Assembly (NCBI RefSeq): GCF_004115155.1
Contig: NZ_RDSM01000002.1
Span: 930,001 to 994,000 of the forward strand
Source: Granulicella sibirica
GTDB taxonomy: Bacteria; Acidobacteriota; Terriglobia; Terriglobales; Acidobacteriaceae
DNA length: 64,000 nt
Reading direction: 5' to 3'
Numbering within the stretch: position 1 is the stretch's first letter; the number at the start of each line of letters is the position of its first letter. Below, in pieces: positions 48,772-58,011 of the stretch. The notes beneath the pieces were generated by a model. It ran no database searches. It saw nothing but the letters and a program-made list of their open reading frames with translations, and was not told where the DNA came from. Position numbers and translations under genes: made by a program.

Positions 48772-48799
48772 GGTTGTCATTCCCGAAGGGAATCTGCGT
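48772..48799 (+). repeat. 28-base interspersed repeat, copy 2
   Basis: Identical to copy 1, in tandem with it, separated by 26 bases of T/G/C-rich sequence. Flanks such as CTTGC and TTGC recur around all copies. Confidence 0.85.
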
Positions 48800-48835
48800 T
48801 TGCACTTTCACCTAGAACTTACAAACCCAACCCAA

Positions 48836-49090
48836 CTAAGCCCAAATCCCTGCCTTTACACCCATCCCACCCACAAGAGGCATCTCCCCAAACGCCCCCA
48901 GAGCCTGCTCCCGCAGCTTCTCGTTCTTGCGCAGTAACTCACAAACCATCGTGCGAAGATAGCTTGCCTCATCTTCCAGTTGCGCGATCTGCCCAAGCAG
49001 AGCAGGCACGGTAGGAGCCATGTCACTGGCCGGTTGTTTTGCAGGAAGGGCCGTCATTGCGCAAGCAGCGTATTCGAGAACAAGCTCCAT
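48836..49090 (-). CDS. Small coiled-coil protein, unknown function
   Basis: The product is 84 residues, with a heptad-like helix in the middle (LGQIAQLEDEASYLRTMVCE, LLRKNEKLREQ) and a hydrophobic, Gly-rich end. No family recognised. The evidence that it is real is the ribosome-binding site AGGAGG four bases before the ATG, the best in this part of the window. It lies upstream of nothing obvious; the next gene on the strand ends 111 bases earlier. Protein contacts through the coiled coil are likely. Confidence 0.6.
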   Translation of the reverse strand: MELVLEYAACAMTALPAKQPASDMAPTVPALLGQIAQLEDEASYLRTMVCELLRKNEKLREQALGAFGEMPLVGGMGVKAGIWA

Positions 49091-49200
49091 AGTGCCTCCT
49101 GGCAGAGCATCCGGCCCTGCAACATACTGTGATTCTGAGCCAGCGCCGCAAAGCCCGCTACGCTCATCCGGGGCAACATCCACCCCCTCTTTAGGACCGA

Positions 49201-50589
49201 TTAAGACATCGGTTTCAAATCCCCGAACACCGTCGGGATCAGCTCCGCCACGGTCGGATGAATATGCACCGAACGCTGAATCAGGGAAGCAGGCTGTCTC
49301 GCGTACATCGCCGTTAGAATGCAGTGAATCGCCTCATCCCCGCCCGTGCCAAGGATGGAAGCGCCAAGAATCATCTTCGTCTCCGCATCCACCAGCACCT
49401 TCATAAAGCCCTTCGTCTCGCCCTTCTCGACGGCCCGCCCGACCTTCGTCATCGGACGCGTCCCCATCAACGCCGGCTTCCCACTCGCCCGCACCTCGGC
49501 CTCCGTCATGCCGATCTGCGCCAGCGGCGGATCGATATACAGCGCATGCACCTGGATCCGGTCGCTCACCCTTCGTGGGTCCGCATCCAGCAGGTTCGCC
49601 GCTACGATCTCGAAGTCGTTGTACGACGTATGGGTGAAAGCCCCGCGCCCGTTGCAATCGCCCATTGCCCATATCCCCGGAACGTTCGTCCGAAGCTGAT
49701 CGTCCACGACGATGAACCCATGCTCATCCGTCGTAACCCCGGCATGCGCGAGCCCAAGGTCGTCGGTATTCGGCACCCGTCCGATGCCCAGCAGGACATG
49801 CGACCCCACCACCTCGGGATGCCCCGCCACACACTCCACGCCAACTACAACCTCATCGCCGCGCTTCGAAAGCGCGATGCAGCATGCGTCGAGCCTCACC
49901 TGGATCCCTTCAGCCTCGAGCACGTCCAGCACCGCAGCCGACACATCCTCATCCTCGTGCGGCACCAGCCGGTCCTTCCGCTCCACAACCGTCACCTCGG
50001 CCCCGAACCGACGGTACATCTGCGCGAACTCAAGCCCGATATAACTCCCGCCGACGACAACAAGGTGCTTCGGCAACTCATCCAGCTCAAGAATCGTGGA
50101 GCTCGTCAGAAACGGCACCGAATCCGTCCCCGGCATCTCTTTCGCCGGAGGCACAAACGGCCTCGCGCCGACGTTCACAAAGATGTGATCCGCTTCAAGG
50201 AACTCCTCGCCCACCCGAACCTCGTTCGCAGCCGTAAAGCTCGCTGTCCCCGTAAAGACGGTGCACCCTTCCATCTTCCGCAACCATCCTTCAACGCCAT
50301 TCCGCGACTTTGCGACGATCTTATCCTTGCGCGCCTTCACCGCCGCCATATCCATCCGCACCGGCCCGCTCGACACCACGCCGAAGTCGCCCCCACGCCT
50401 TGCCAGGTGAGCCGCATGCGCACTCGCGACCAGCGCCTTCGTCGGCGTGCAGCCCACATTCACGCACGTCCCGCCAAACAGCTTCCGCTCGACCAGCGCC
50501 ACCTTCCAGCCCGCCTGCGTCAAGCGACCGGCAAGCGGTGGTCCCGCCTGGCCGGCCCCAAGGATAATGGCGTCGAATCGTTGCTTCAT
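49201..50589 (-). CDS. Class I pyridine nucleotide-disulfide oxidoreductase (mercuric-reductase-like)
   Basis: The product is 462 residues. FAD site GAGQAGPPLAGRL, redox disulfide Cys42-Cys47 in GGTCVNVGCTPTKA, NAD(P)H site VVGGSYIGLEFAQMYRRFGA, second FAD site GIWAMGDCNGRGAFTHTSYN, and C-terminal dimerisation domain ending HIHPTVAELIP. The CxxxxC spacing and C-terminal His fit the lipoamide dehydrogenase/mercuric reductase group, but there is no C-terminal CC pair and no HMA domain, so mercury reduction is doubtful. Coupled to the DUF4126 gene (TGATG overlap). Confidence 0.85.
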   Translation of the reverse strand: MKQRFDAIILGAGQAGPPLAGRLTQAGWKVALVERKLFGGTCVNVGCTPTKALVASAHAAHLARRGGDFGVVSSGPVRMDMAAVKARKDKIVAKSRNGVEGWLRKMEGCTVFTGTASFTAANEVRVGEEFLEADHIFVNVGARPFVPPAKEMPGTDSVPFLTSSTILELDELPKHLVVVGGSYIGLEFAQMYRRFGAEVTVVERKDRLVPHEDEDVSAAVLDVLEAEGIQVRLDACCIALSKRGDEVVVGVECVAGHPEVVGSHVLLGIGRVPNTDDLGLAHAGVTTDEHGFIVVDDQLRTNVPGIWAMGDCNGRGAFTHTSYNDFEIVAANLLDADPRRVSDRIQVHALYIDPPLAQIGMTEAEVRASGKPALMGTRPMTKVGRAVEKGETKGFMKVLVDAETKMILGASILGTGGDEAIHCILTAMYARQPASLIQRSVHIHPTVAELIPTVFGDLKPMS

Positions 50590-51050
50590 CAGAACCTCGA
50601 TACAGTAATCGCCGCAACGCCAACCGCAACGACGTCCTCGATCAGCGCCGCCGGAAGATCCTTACCGAACGTAGCCGCCAGCTTCCCGCGAACAGCAGAC
50701 CCGCCAAGCGTGCCCAGAACCGCACCAACCGCACCAGCCAGCAATCCGATCACAAGCGACCCAGCCGCGGCGCCAATCGTCGCCCCGACCAGCCCGCCGC
50801 TCACCACCCTCGCGATAAACTGCGGGGGAACCTTGCGGCTCGGAGTCGCCGGAAGCTTGTCATTCATCAGCTCCCCGATTGCCAACACCGTCAGGATATA
50901 CGCCGTGTAGTGATATCCCATGAATGCGAGCGGCGTCCCGCTCACCTGCAGCAACCCAAGCTTAGCCGCCCAGCTCACAGCCGCCGGAGCCGTCATCGCC
51001 CGAAGCCCCGCCACGATCCCAAGGATCAACGCAAACACAATCAACAACAT
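50589..51050 (-). CDS. DUF4126-family membrane protein
   Basis: The product is 153 residues, with five or so hydrophobic segments rich in Gly/Ala (GATIGAAAGSLVIGLLAGAV) and the family's LIVFALILGIVAGLRAMTAP start. Function is unknown. AGGAGA precedes the ATG; the stop overlaps the start of the disulfide reductase gene by one base. Confidence 0.8.
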   Translation of the reverse strand: MLLIVFALILGIVAGLRAMTAPAAVSWAAKLGLLQVSGTPLAFMGYHYTAYILTVLAIGELMNDKLPATPSRKVPPQFIARVVSGGLVGATIGAAAGSLVIGLLAGAVGAVLGTLGGSAVRGKLAATFGKDLPAALIEDVVAVGVAAITVSRF

Positions 51051-51276
51051 AGAATTCTCCTGGACCAGCCGGGCTCAGGCCCCGCCGTCCTCTTCTCTCA
51101 AAAGCGCTTCCCGCGCCACCACCTGAAATCTCTGAGCGTTGCTCCGAGTCTACGGGACGCGCCACCCGCTCGTAAGACCACATCGATGGTGCCGTGGACC
51201 CCTCTTTCGGACCATTCGTTATGAGCAACTGGCCAGAAAACCTTGCAACCAGATAAACTCCGGCCCTTAGAGCCTT

Positions 51277-52323
51277 ATGACTATTCGCTTCAAGCAAGTC
51301 CTCACGACCGCTCTCTTCACCGCCGTAACCCTCCACGCCGAATCCCCTCTTCGCTCTCCATGGGACACTCAGCCCATCAAGCTCACCGCCGCCCCGTACA
51401 CCTGCCCCGCCATCCCGCCCATCGCCCCCGACCTCAGGACCGACGGCTTCTACCGTCTCGACGACCCCACGCATTCCATCGTCGACCCCATCCGCATGAA
51501 GGCCTACCAGGCCTCCGCCGACCCCATCAAGGCCGCCGGAGCCACTATCGTCTCCGCCGCCGACGCCTACCGCACCAGCGGCTCCCGAGCCGCCGCCCAA
51601 TGCGTCATCGACCGCACCTTCACCCTCGCGCAAAACGCCTCCCTCACCGGCGCCATGTCCTCCAACCAGGCCTTCTACGTCCAGGGCTGGATCGCCGGAG
51701 CCATCGCCATCGCCTACCTCAAGGTCCGCGACACGCACCTCGAAACCCCCACCCAGAACACCGCCATCGGCCAATGGCTCCTTCAGCTAGCCCACGCAAC
51801 CCAGGGCTACTACGACAAGCGCCAGGCCTCCGGAGACGGTATGAACAACCACGCCTACTGGGCCGGCATCGAGATCGCCGCCATCGGCGTCGTCGCCAAC
51901 GACCGCCCCGCCTTCAACTGGGGCATCACCGCCTACAAGAAAGGCGTAGACCGCATCCAACCCGACGGCACCCTCCCCCTAGAGATGGCCCGCGCCACCC
52001 GTGCCCTCCACTACCACCTCTACGCCCTCGCACCGTTGGTCCTCATAGCCGAGTTCGGCGAAGCCAACGGCATCGACCTCTACGCCTACGACGGAGGCGC
52101 CATCCACCGCCTCGCCACAGTCTCCATCGACGGCCTCTCCGACCCATCCTTCTTCGAGAAGGCCACCGGCAAGCCCCAGGAGACCGAACCCCACCCCTCC
52201 GGCGACCAGATCGGCTGGGCCCCACCCTACGCCCGCCGCTTCCCCAACCCAGCCCTCACCCACTTCATCGCCACTGCTCCCAGCCTGAGCGTCCCCTACC
52301 TGGGAGGCCTGCCCCCAAACTAG
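51277..52323 (+). CDS. PL5-family alginate lyase, exported
   Basis: The product is 348 residues: signal peptide to about residue 22 (TLHAESPL), then an all-helical toroid typical of AlgL. The catalytic region GDGMNNHAYWAG carries the conserved Asn-His, and ARATRALHYHLYALAPLVLI carries the Arg and Tyr/His residues. It would cleave mannuronate links by beta-elimination in the periplasm. A longer overlapping frame (51243-52766) is composition-driven and rejected. An alginate-export-type porin lies at 12.6 kb but is not linked. Confidence 0.85.
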   Translation: MTIRFKQVLTTALFTAVTLHAESPLRSPWDTQPIKLTAAPYTCPAIPPIAPDLRTDGFYRLDDPTHSIVDPIRMKAYQASADPIKAAGATIVSAADAYRTSGSRAAAQCVIDRTFTLAQNASLTGAMSSNQAFYVQGWIAGAIAIAYLKVRDTHLETPTQNTAIGQWLLQLAHATQGYYDKRQASGDGMNNHAYWAGIEIAAIGVVANDRPAFNWGITAYKKGVDRIQPDGTLPLEMARATRALHYHLYALAPLVLIAEFGEANGIDLYAYDGGAIHRLATVSIDGLSDPSFFEKATGKPQETEPHPSGDQIGWAPPYARRFPNPALTHFIATAPSLSVPYLGGLPPN

Positions 52324-52344
52324 CCCGTCATCTACCATCAACTC

Positions 52345-53379
52345 ATGACACCCATGCAGATCGGCGTCGACAGCTTCGCCGCCTCCGTCCCCGACCCCGT
52401 CACCGGCGCCACCATCACCCCCGTCGAACGCATCCAGAACCTCCTAGCCGAGATCACCCTCGCCGACCAGTCCGGCCTCGACCACTTCGGCCTCGGCGAG
52501 CACCACCGCCAGGAGTACCTCGACTCCGCCCCCGCCGTCATCCTCGCCGCCGCGGCAGCCCTCACGAAAAACATCCGCCTCGCCAGCGCCGTAACCGTCC
52601 TCAGCGCCGCCGACCCCGTCCGCGTCTTCCAGGAGTTCGCCACCCTCGACCTCATCTCCCAGGGACGCGCCGAAATCGTCGTCGGCCGCGGCTCCTTCAT
52701 AGAGTCCTTTCCCCTCTTCGGCCTAGCCCTCGAAGACTACGATTCCCTCTTCACGAGCAAGCTTGACCTCCTCCTCGAACTCCGCGACCACACCCACGTC
52801 ACCTGGTCCGGCGAGCATCGCGCGCCCCTCACCGGACAGGGCGTCTACCCCCGCCCGCTCCAAAACCCCATTCCCATCTGGCTAGGCGTAGGCGGAACCC
52901 CGCAATCCTTCGCCCGCGCCGGAGCCCTCGGCCTCCCGCTCATGGTCGCCATCATCGGTGGCGAACCCCACCGCTTCCGGCCCCTCGTCGACCTCTACCG
53001 CGAAGCCGGAAAGCGAGCCGGCCACGCCCCTGAAACTCTGAAAGTCGGCGTCCACGCCCTCGGCTACACTGCCGCCACTGACGCTCAGGCCGCCGAAGAC
53101 TTCTTCCCCGGCTACGCCGCCGCCTTTACCGCCATCGGCAAAGAGCGCGGCTGGCCCCCCGTCACCCGCCGCCAGTTCGACGCCCTTCTCGGCCCCACCG
53201 GAGCCCTCATGGTCGGCAGTCCCGAAACGGTCGCCAAAAAAGTCAAGGCCATGAGTGAGTCCCTCGGCGGCATCTCCCGTATCTCCTTCCAGATGAGCGT
53301 CTCCGCCCTTCCACACGCCAAACTCATGAACGCTATCGAGCTCATCGGCACCGCCGTCGCTCCCATCCTCCGAAAGTAA
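52345..53379 (+). CDS. LLM-class flavin-dependent oxidoreductase
   Basis: The product is 344 residues with the bacterial luciferase-like TIM barrel: LAEITLADQSGLDHFGLGEH, HRQEYL, IRLASAVTVLSAADPVRVFQ, EFATLDLISQGRAEIVVGRG, IPIWLGVGGTPQSFARA. FMNH2- or F420-dependent monooxygenases of this class act on varied substrates; none can be named. The gene is 21 bases after the alginate lyase, likely in one transcript. Confidence 0.87.
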   Translation: MTPMQIGVDSFAASVPDPVTGATITPVERIQNLLAEITLADQSGLDHFGLGEHHRQEYLDSAPAVILAAAAALTKNIRLASAVTVLSAADPVRVFQEFATLDLISQGRAEIVVGRGSFIESFPLFGLALEDYDSLFTSKLDLLLELRDHTHVTWSGEHRAPLTGQGVYPRPLQNPIPIWLGVGGTPQSFARAGALGLPLMVAIIGGEPHRFRPLVDLYREAGKRAGHAPETLKVGVHALGYTAATDAQAAEDFFPGYAAAFTAIGKERGWPPVTRRQFDALLGPTGALMVGSPETVAKKVKAMSESLGGISRISFQMSVSALPHAKLMNAIELIGTAVAPILRK

Positions 53380-53618
53380 CGCCTCCACAAATCGAACGAT
53401 CCGCACCGGCCCCGCTTGCCCCTATAATCCAGCCATAAGGCCCGTTTCAAGCGAAGACAAGAACCTCGCTCCCCTGTCGCCCGCGTAAATCTTCGCGTCT
53501 TTCCCCCAGCTTCCGGACTCAAACAAAGAGCACGAACTGTACGAGGTCTGGTTACAAATTCCCAACCTCGCTCGACCAGGACCCCGGCCTCGGCCCCAAG
53601 CCCACGAGACGCCAGATC

Positions 53619-54413
53619 ATGCCCGACTCCAACATCCAGTACGGCGACCCAACCGTCGACCCAAACCGCCTCCAGCCCGGCAGAAAGCCGCCCGCGCCAG
53701 AGCACGCCGCCGCCCGCAAAACCGTTCCCCAGACCATCCTCCTCGACGCCGACGACACCCTCTGGGAAAACAACATCTACTTCGAGCGCGCCATCGCCGC
53801 CTTCATCTCCTACCTCGACCACCGCGTCCACACCCCCGAAGAGGTCCGCGAGCACCTCAACGTCTGCGAGCGCGCCACCATCGCCGCCCACGGCTACGGC
53901 CTCAAGAGCTTCCGCAAGTCCCTCATCCACTGCTTCGAAGACCTCTCCCACTCCCCCGCCACCCCCGACAAGCACGCCCGCATCGTCAGCTTCACCGACT
54001 CCATCGCCGAACACGAAATCGAACTCCTCCCCGGCGTCGCCCCCACCCTCCACGACCTCGCCCGCCGCCACCGCCTCATCCTCGTCACCAAGGGCAACCT
54101 CGAAGAGCAGACCAACAAGCTCGAGCGCTCCGGCCTCGCCCCCCTCTTCTCCGCCGTCGAAGTCCTCGCCGAGAAGCACGACAGCGCCTACCGCGACGTC
54201 ACCCGCCGCCACGCCTGCGAACAGGCCCTTACCTGGATGGTCGGCAACAGCCCCCGCTCTGACATCAACCCAGCCCTCGCCGCCGGCCTCAACGCCGTCT
54301 TCATCCCCCACGACTACACCTGGGTCCTCGAGCACGAAGTCGTCAACCAGCCCCCCACCGGCCAACACCTCCTCGAACTCCCCACTTTCGCCGACCTGAC
54401 CGCCCACTTCTAA
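53619..54413 (+). CDS. HAD-superfamily hydrolase
   Basis: The product is 264 residues. HAD motif I is LLDADDTLW with nucleophile Asp43 and acid Asp45; motif II is VTKGN; motif III Lys lies in LAEKHDSAY; motif IV is MVGNSPRSDINPALAAGL. The cap is helical (FERAIAAFISYLDH). It is probably a small-molecule phosphatase in the cytoplasm. The first 35 residues are a Pro-rich extension, so a later start is possible, though no better ATG is seen. Confidence 0.85.
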   Translation: MPDSNIQYGDPTVDPNRLQPGRKPPAPEHAAARKTVPQTILLDADDTLWENNIYFERAIAAFISYLDHRVHTPEEVREHLNVCERATIAAHGYGLKSFRKSLIHCFEDLSHSPATPDKHARIVSFTDSIAEHEIELLPGVAPTLHDLARRHRLILVTKGNLEEQTNKLERSGLAPLFSAVEVLAEKHDSAYRDVTRRHACEQALTWMVGNSPRSDINPALAAGLNAVFIPHDYTWVLEHEVVNQPPTGQHLLELPTFADLTAHF

Positions 54414-54429
54414 CCCAGAAACCCAGTCC

Positions 54430-54451
54430 GGGTGCCCCGCCTTCGCGACAG
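54430..54451 (+). repeat. Partial 50-base palindromic repeat (left arm)
   Basis: GGGTGCCCCGCCTTCGCGAC resembles the left half of the family seen at 58012, 58114 and 58183; the right half is missing, replaced by a 28-base repeat 15 bases on. Confidence 0.5.
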
Positions 54452-54465
54452 GTCCTTGCTTTTCT

Positions 54466-54493
54466 GGTTGTCATTCCCGAAGGGAATCTGCGT
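54466..54493 (+). repeat. 28-base interspersed repeat, copy 3
   Basis: Identical to the copies at 48.7 kb. It follows the HAD gene and stands at one side of the lower-GC accessory segment; copy 4 stands on the other side. Confidence 0.85.
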
Positions 54494-54578
54494 CTGCCGC
54501 TGCCCGTTCTAAAGCACCCAGAAACAGAAAAGCGCCACCCAATCGGGCAGCGCCTCTCAAACCAAGAAACCAAAAGCC

Positions 54579-54806
54579 CTAAAGCGTGGACTCGATCTCG
54601 AATCCCCAGGCCTCGAGCAGCGCCTCCGGAATATACTTCGAGTTCTTGTTCCGCCTCGCCCACTCCCGCAAACGGGTCGACCGGATGTACTGGTCAGGCG
54701 TCAGCTTGTACTCTTTCACTACCTGTTCGAACGATGTAACGGTCGGCACCACCGGCCCAATCGGCTCCGGCTTACCCCAGTTCGGATTGCCACGACGCTT
54801 CGCCAT
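54579..54806 (-). CDS. Conserved small protein, unknown function
   Basis: The product is 75 residues: MAKRRGNPNWGKPEPIGPVV, then a helix-rich C-terminus (TSFEQVVKEYKLTPDQYIRS, LREWARRNKNSKYIPEALLE). The basic head and the helical tail suggest nucleic-acid binding, possibly ribosome-associated; this is a guess from composition. GAGGGA lies about 10 bases before the ATG. It follows the beta-helix membrane protein on the same strand with a 113-base gap. Confidence 0.65.
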   Translation of the reverse strand: MAKRRGNPNWGKPEPIGPVVPTVTSFEQVVKEYKLTPDQYIRSTRLREWARRNKNSKYIPEALLEAWGFEIESTL

Positions 54807-54919
54807 GCTGATTTATCCCTCTTCCGCTTCCAGTTGGAGTCTGGTAAAGCTGCCACTCAAGACGCAAAGTCTCGTAAATATCCAAGGAACAGTATAGCTT
54901 ACTCTAGCGTCTTCTCGTA

Positions 54920-57010
54920 TCACTTCTTGAAGAGGCCCCCAACACCTGCAACGAATGCTGTCGCGAGCAGCCATCCTAATAAGATCTGGATCCACATAAA
55001 CCTGCGAACGAACTTCGGGGAAGTGGCAAACCGGCTCGCGGCGCTATTCTTGGATACACCATTCGAGCCCGGAGTAAGCCCTACTTCAAAGCCAATCCGA
55101 TTTCCGATATTTCGAAGCCCCGAAAACATCGCTGTCCTCGGAAAAACCTTGGGTAGATTCTCTGGCGCACGCAATTGCTCATCCACCGGAACGGGTGGGC
55201 AACCCGAAGGATTGGGCTGCCACTTATCGGCCATGCCAAGTTTGACTAGGGGCAGCGAGTTTTCAACGGACAGGACGAGACTTGAAAGACCAGGATAGTA
55301 CCCGGGCAGAGCTTTCTTCTTGCAGAATGCGTCGTAGGCGACTTCATCAACCGGAGCAAGAGATCCCGCAAGATAACTCCTGCGGTAAATAATCCATCCC
55401 AGAGAGCCAAGCGAGAGCATATACCAGAAGGCGAGGATAGGACGGTAGCCATAACCGATCGGAGCTTTGAGCCAGACTTCAGGCTTGAGAAACCAGAACG
55501 GGTGGCCGCGTTTCGCTTGCAGCCTGGACAGTTCTTCCAGAATAAAATGCGCTCCCTCGTCGTCCCCAGCCGCAAGAAGCACCTTGGCAAGTTGGGAATA
55601 GGACTCATAGTTAAAATCGCTTTGCGGCTGCAACCGCAACCACCTCAAACGATCTTTAGAGTCTTCTGTGCCACCTACGATGGCGCCGTATTCGAACCGT
55701 TTCAGATAGAGGTGATCCGGGCGTGGCCAACTAATGTCCCCGTTATCGGAGAGTCCTGAGGCGGTCGCACCACTCAGATCAAGGGTCGCTGATTTTAGAT
55801 CGGCCCCACCCATTTCGAGGATGCCGCCGATCCGCGCGTCTCGTAGTTCAATATATCCAATGGTCTGAAAACGGCCATACTTCTCGTGCGCAGCCAGTCG
55901 CACAGTACCGCCCACTGTGATTCGCTCGCACATCAAAGCTGAAAACATTGTTTCCTTGTCGGAAAGCGGGTTCTTAAAGCGGCCCCCATCGCAGATCAAG
56001 CTGCCGCCGATTTGAGCGTCCTGCAGACTGACCTCACCCTCCGCCGAGAAGCCATTCTGGAGCAATATAGAACCCTTGACATTTACGTTCTCAAGCTTCA
56101 GCGCTGAGTTCGACGCGGGCAGACTCTTAGATGGAGGGTAGGCAAAGGTGCCATTTGTGCAGTCGAAATCCCCCGCTATCTGGCTCCCAGTAAAGTTAAT
56201 TGCTCCATCAGTTCTAAATTCGCCCTCTGACGTAGAACGAAGAAACACATTCCCACCAATGATTGCGCCGTAGGCATCCAGTCCCCTTCCGCTCGAATCA
56301 TCAAACGAGCCATCTTTATAGCGATCTGAGTTTAGTAAATTTGCGCCGCCACAATCTAAGTCCCCGCCAATCCTGCATGTTGCTAAGTTGAGCGTCTCTC
56401 CGCGAGATCGAAAACCATTCAGACTCAACCCCAACTTTATATCGGCTCCGCCAGCCTGAAGACCGGGAGCTGAACTCCCCCCCAGATACAACTCCAGGGC
56501 CCTGACTTCATTCAACAAGGGCGTCTGATCGAAATAGCAGTTATCCAGGATAATCGGAAATTGGACAAGGATAGCTCTGAGATCCAGCTTGTCAAAGATT
56601 CGTGCTCCCGAAACAATCAGCCCACTCGGGACGCCCAAAGCGATCGCGTTCTTATCTGCGCACAACAGGAAAATCAGTTTGGAGCGAATCTTCCTATCAT
56701 CTCCCCAATCCTGTCCCTCTTCGGTTGCGTGTTGATCCTCTTCGCCCGCCGGGGCAACCGTTATACTTGGATCTCTCAGTCCGACATAGTTCCTCAGTAA
56801 AAGCTTTTCGGCTTTGCTGAGAGCACCGATGCCGGACTTCGCCGTAAGGCTTAGGATCGATTGGAAAGATAGTTTACTGTTCATATAAGCTCCCACGATT
56901 TTTGCGGCCAGCGCACCATCAACTTCAAGATCCGCTCGACGCTTTGATTTAGAAGTCGAGATCAGGTGATAACATGCAGCAGTCAGTTTTGGAATGGAAA
57001 ATTTAGCCAT
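54920..57010 (-). CDS. Beta-helix membrane protein of unknown function
   Basis: The product is 696 residues. Residues 1-110 are helical and basic (KSKRRADLEVDGALAAKIVG). About 120-430 form a right-handed beta-helix of pentapeptide/bactofilin type with recurring G-x-x-x-x-G-A-x-I (SGARIFDKLDL, TCRIGGDLDCGGANL, TGSQIAGDFDC, ARIGGILEMGGADL). About 460-515 is a helical TPR-like part. A membrane span lies at about 523-541, then SLVLSVENSLPLVKLGMADK and a final span with FMWIQILLGWLLATAFVAGV. The last parts match ion-channel-like C-termini known from pentapeptide-repeat membrane proteins. No ribosome-binding site is visible, and base composition is clearly more AT-rich than its neighbours, pointing to transfer. 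The start at 57010 excludes a non-protein-like extension. Confidence 0.75.
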   Translation of the reverse strand: MAKFSIPKLTAACYHLISTSKSKRRADLEVDGALAAKIVGAYMNSKLSFQSILSLTAKSGIGALSKAEKLLLRNYVGLRDPSITVAPAGEEDQHATEEGQDWGDDRKIRSKLIFLLCADKNAIALGVPSGLIVSGARIFDKLDLRAILVQFPIILDNCYFDQTPLLNEVRALELYLGGSSAPGLQAGGADIKLGLSLNGFRSRGETLNLATCRIGGDLDCGGANLLNSDRYKDGSFDDSSGRGLDAYGAIIGGNVFLRSTSEGEFRTDGAINFTGSQIAGDFDCTNGTFAYPPSKSLPASNSALKLENVNVKGSILLQNGFSAEGEVSLQDAQIGGSLICDGGRFKNPLSDKETMFSALMCERITVGGTVRLAAHEKYGRFQTIGYIELRDARIGGILEMGGADLKSATLDLSGATASGLSDNGDISWPRPDHLYLKRFEYGAIVGGTEDSKDRLRWLRLQPQSDFNYESYSQLAKVLLAAGDDEGAHFILEELSRLQAKRGHPFWFLKPEVWLKAPIGYGYRPILAFWYMLSLGSLGWIIYRRSYLAGSLAPVDEVAYDAFCKKKALPGYYPGLSSLVLSVENSLPLVKLGMADKWQPNPSGCPPVPVDEQLRAPENLPKVFPRTAMFSGLRNIGNRIGFEVGLTPGSNGVSKNSAASRFATSPKFVRRFMWIQILLGWLLATAFVAGVGGLFKK

Positions 57011-57083
57011 ATTATTCAGATAAGTGGTGTTCACTGGATTGTTGCTTTTGACTGGCACATCTAAATCCACTACCCTCCTCCCC

Positions 57084-57992
57084 ATGCTCCGCCCCCTCCT
57101 TCTAGCCGCCGCCATTCTCCTGCCGTCCGCCGCAGCCCAATCCCAATCCACCCCCACCCGGCCCGCCATCACCGGCATCGCCTTCGCCCGCTTCTACACC
57201 ACCGACCCCGCCGCGTCCCAGCACTTCTACGGCGACACCCTCGGCCTCACCCAGACCAAACTCCCCGACAAGCTCGTCTACCCTGTCGACCACTCCCAGT
57301 GGATCGAACTCGTCCCCACCACCGCCCCGCCCAAGGCCAACAACCGCCTCGTCGCCGTCGCCTTCACCACCCGCGACGCAGCCGCCCTCGAGAAGTACCT
57401 CACCTTCCACAAAGTCGCCATTGAATCCCCTCTCAAGAACGGCGAATTCTCCGTCCGCGACCCCGAGGGCAACCTCGTCTACTTCGTCCAGTCCGGCTCC
57501 GATAAGCTCGTCGCCAAAGCTGCCCTCGCCACCAACGCCCCCAGCCACCGCATGATCCACGTCGGCTTCGAGGTCCAGGACGCCGCCAGGGAAGACACCT
57601 TCTGGCGCGACATCCTCGGCTTCACCCCCCTCTGGCACGGCGGCTTCAACGACACCGTCGTCAAGTGGAGCAGCGTCCAGGTCCCCGAAGGCTCCGACTG
57701 GCTCGAATACATGCTCGGCGACGGCGTCACCCCAACCCCGAGACAAGCCGGAACCAGCAACCACGTCTCCCTCGGCACCGAGCATATGAACACCGTTGTA
57801 GCCGCCCTCGCCGCCAACCACTGCGAAGGCCCCAACTGCACCGCCGCCAAAATGGGCCGCGACGGCAAAACCCAGCTCAACCTCTACGACCCCGACCAGA
57901 CAAGGGTAGAGTTCATGGAATTCGTCCCCACCGAAAAGCCCTGCTGCTCCCCCATCACCGGTCGAACCCCCACCGCCGAAGAAAACAAATAA
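57084..57992 (+). CDS. Exported VOC-superfamily protein (two glyoxalase-like domains)
   Basis: The product is 302 residues: signal peptide about 1-19 (AILLPSAAAQSQ), VOC domain 1 at about 30-140 (GIAFARFYTTDPAASQHFYG), VOC domain 2 at about 155-285 (MIHVGFEVQDAAREDTFWRD). A metal ligand pattern His/Glu is partly present (HMNTVVAAL, RVEFMEF). Such proteins include lyases, dioxygenases and binding proteins; the reaction here is unknown. It is divergent from the beta-helix gene, separated by 73 bases; its GC is high again. Confidence 0.82.
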   Translation: MLRPLLLAAAILLPSAAAQSQSTPTRPAITGIAFARFYTTDPAASQHFYGDTLGLTQTKLPDKLVYPVDHSQWIELVPTTAPPKANNRLVAVAFTTRDAAALEKYLTFHKVAIESPLKNGEFSVRDPEGNLVYFVQSGSDKLVAKAALATNAPSHRMIHVGFEVQDAAREDTFWRDILGFTPLWHGGFNDTVVKWSSVQVPEGSDWLEYMLGDGVTPTPRQAGTSNHVSLGTEHMNTVVAALAANHCEGPNCTAAKMGRDGKTQLNLYDPDQTRVEFMEFVPTEKPCCSPITGRTPTAEENK

Positions 57993-58011
57993 CTCCACCG
58001 GTAGGCACGAT

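Noticed and set aside
48718..48799. Two 28-base repeats with a 26-base gap looking like a minimal CRISPR
   Set aside because: The same repeat occurs singly at 54466 and 58076, has a palindromic core typical of REP elements, and no cas gene is present.
51243..52766. 507-residue frame overlapping the alginate lyase and the flavin enzyme
   Set aside because: Arg/Pro/His-rich translation caused by high GC in the third codon position of the real frames; it crosses two genes with clear motifs.
53423..53428. TATAAT as a -10 for the HAD gene
   Set aside because: No -35 at 16-18 bases upstream (TCCGCA) and nearly 200 bases from the start; chance match cannot be excluded.
53112..54407. 431-residue leftward frame antisense to the HAD and flavin genes
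   Set aside because: Gly/Asp/Val-rich composition artefact; the + strand genes carry catalytic motifs.
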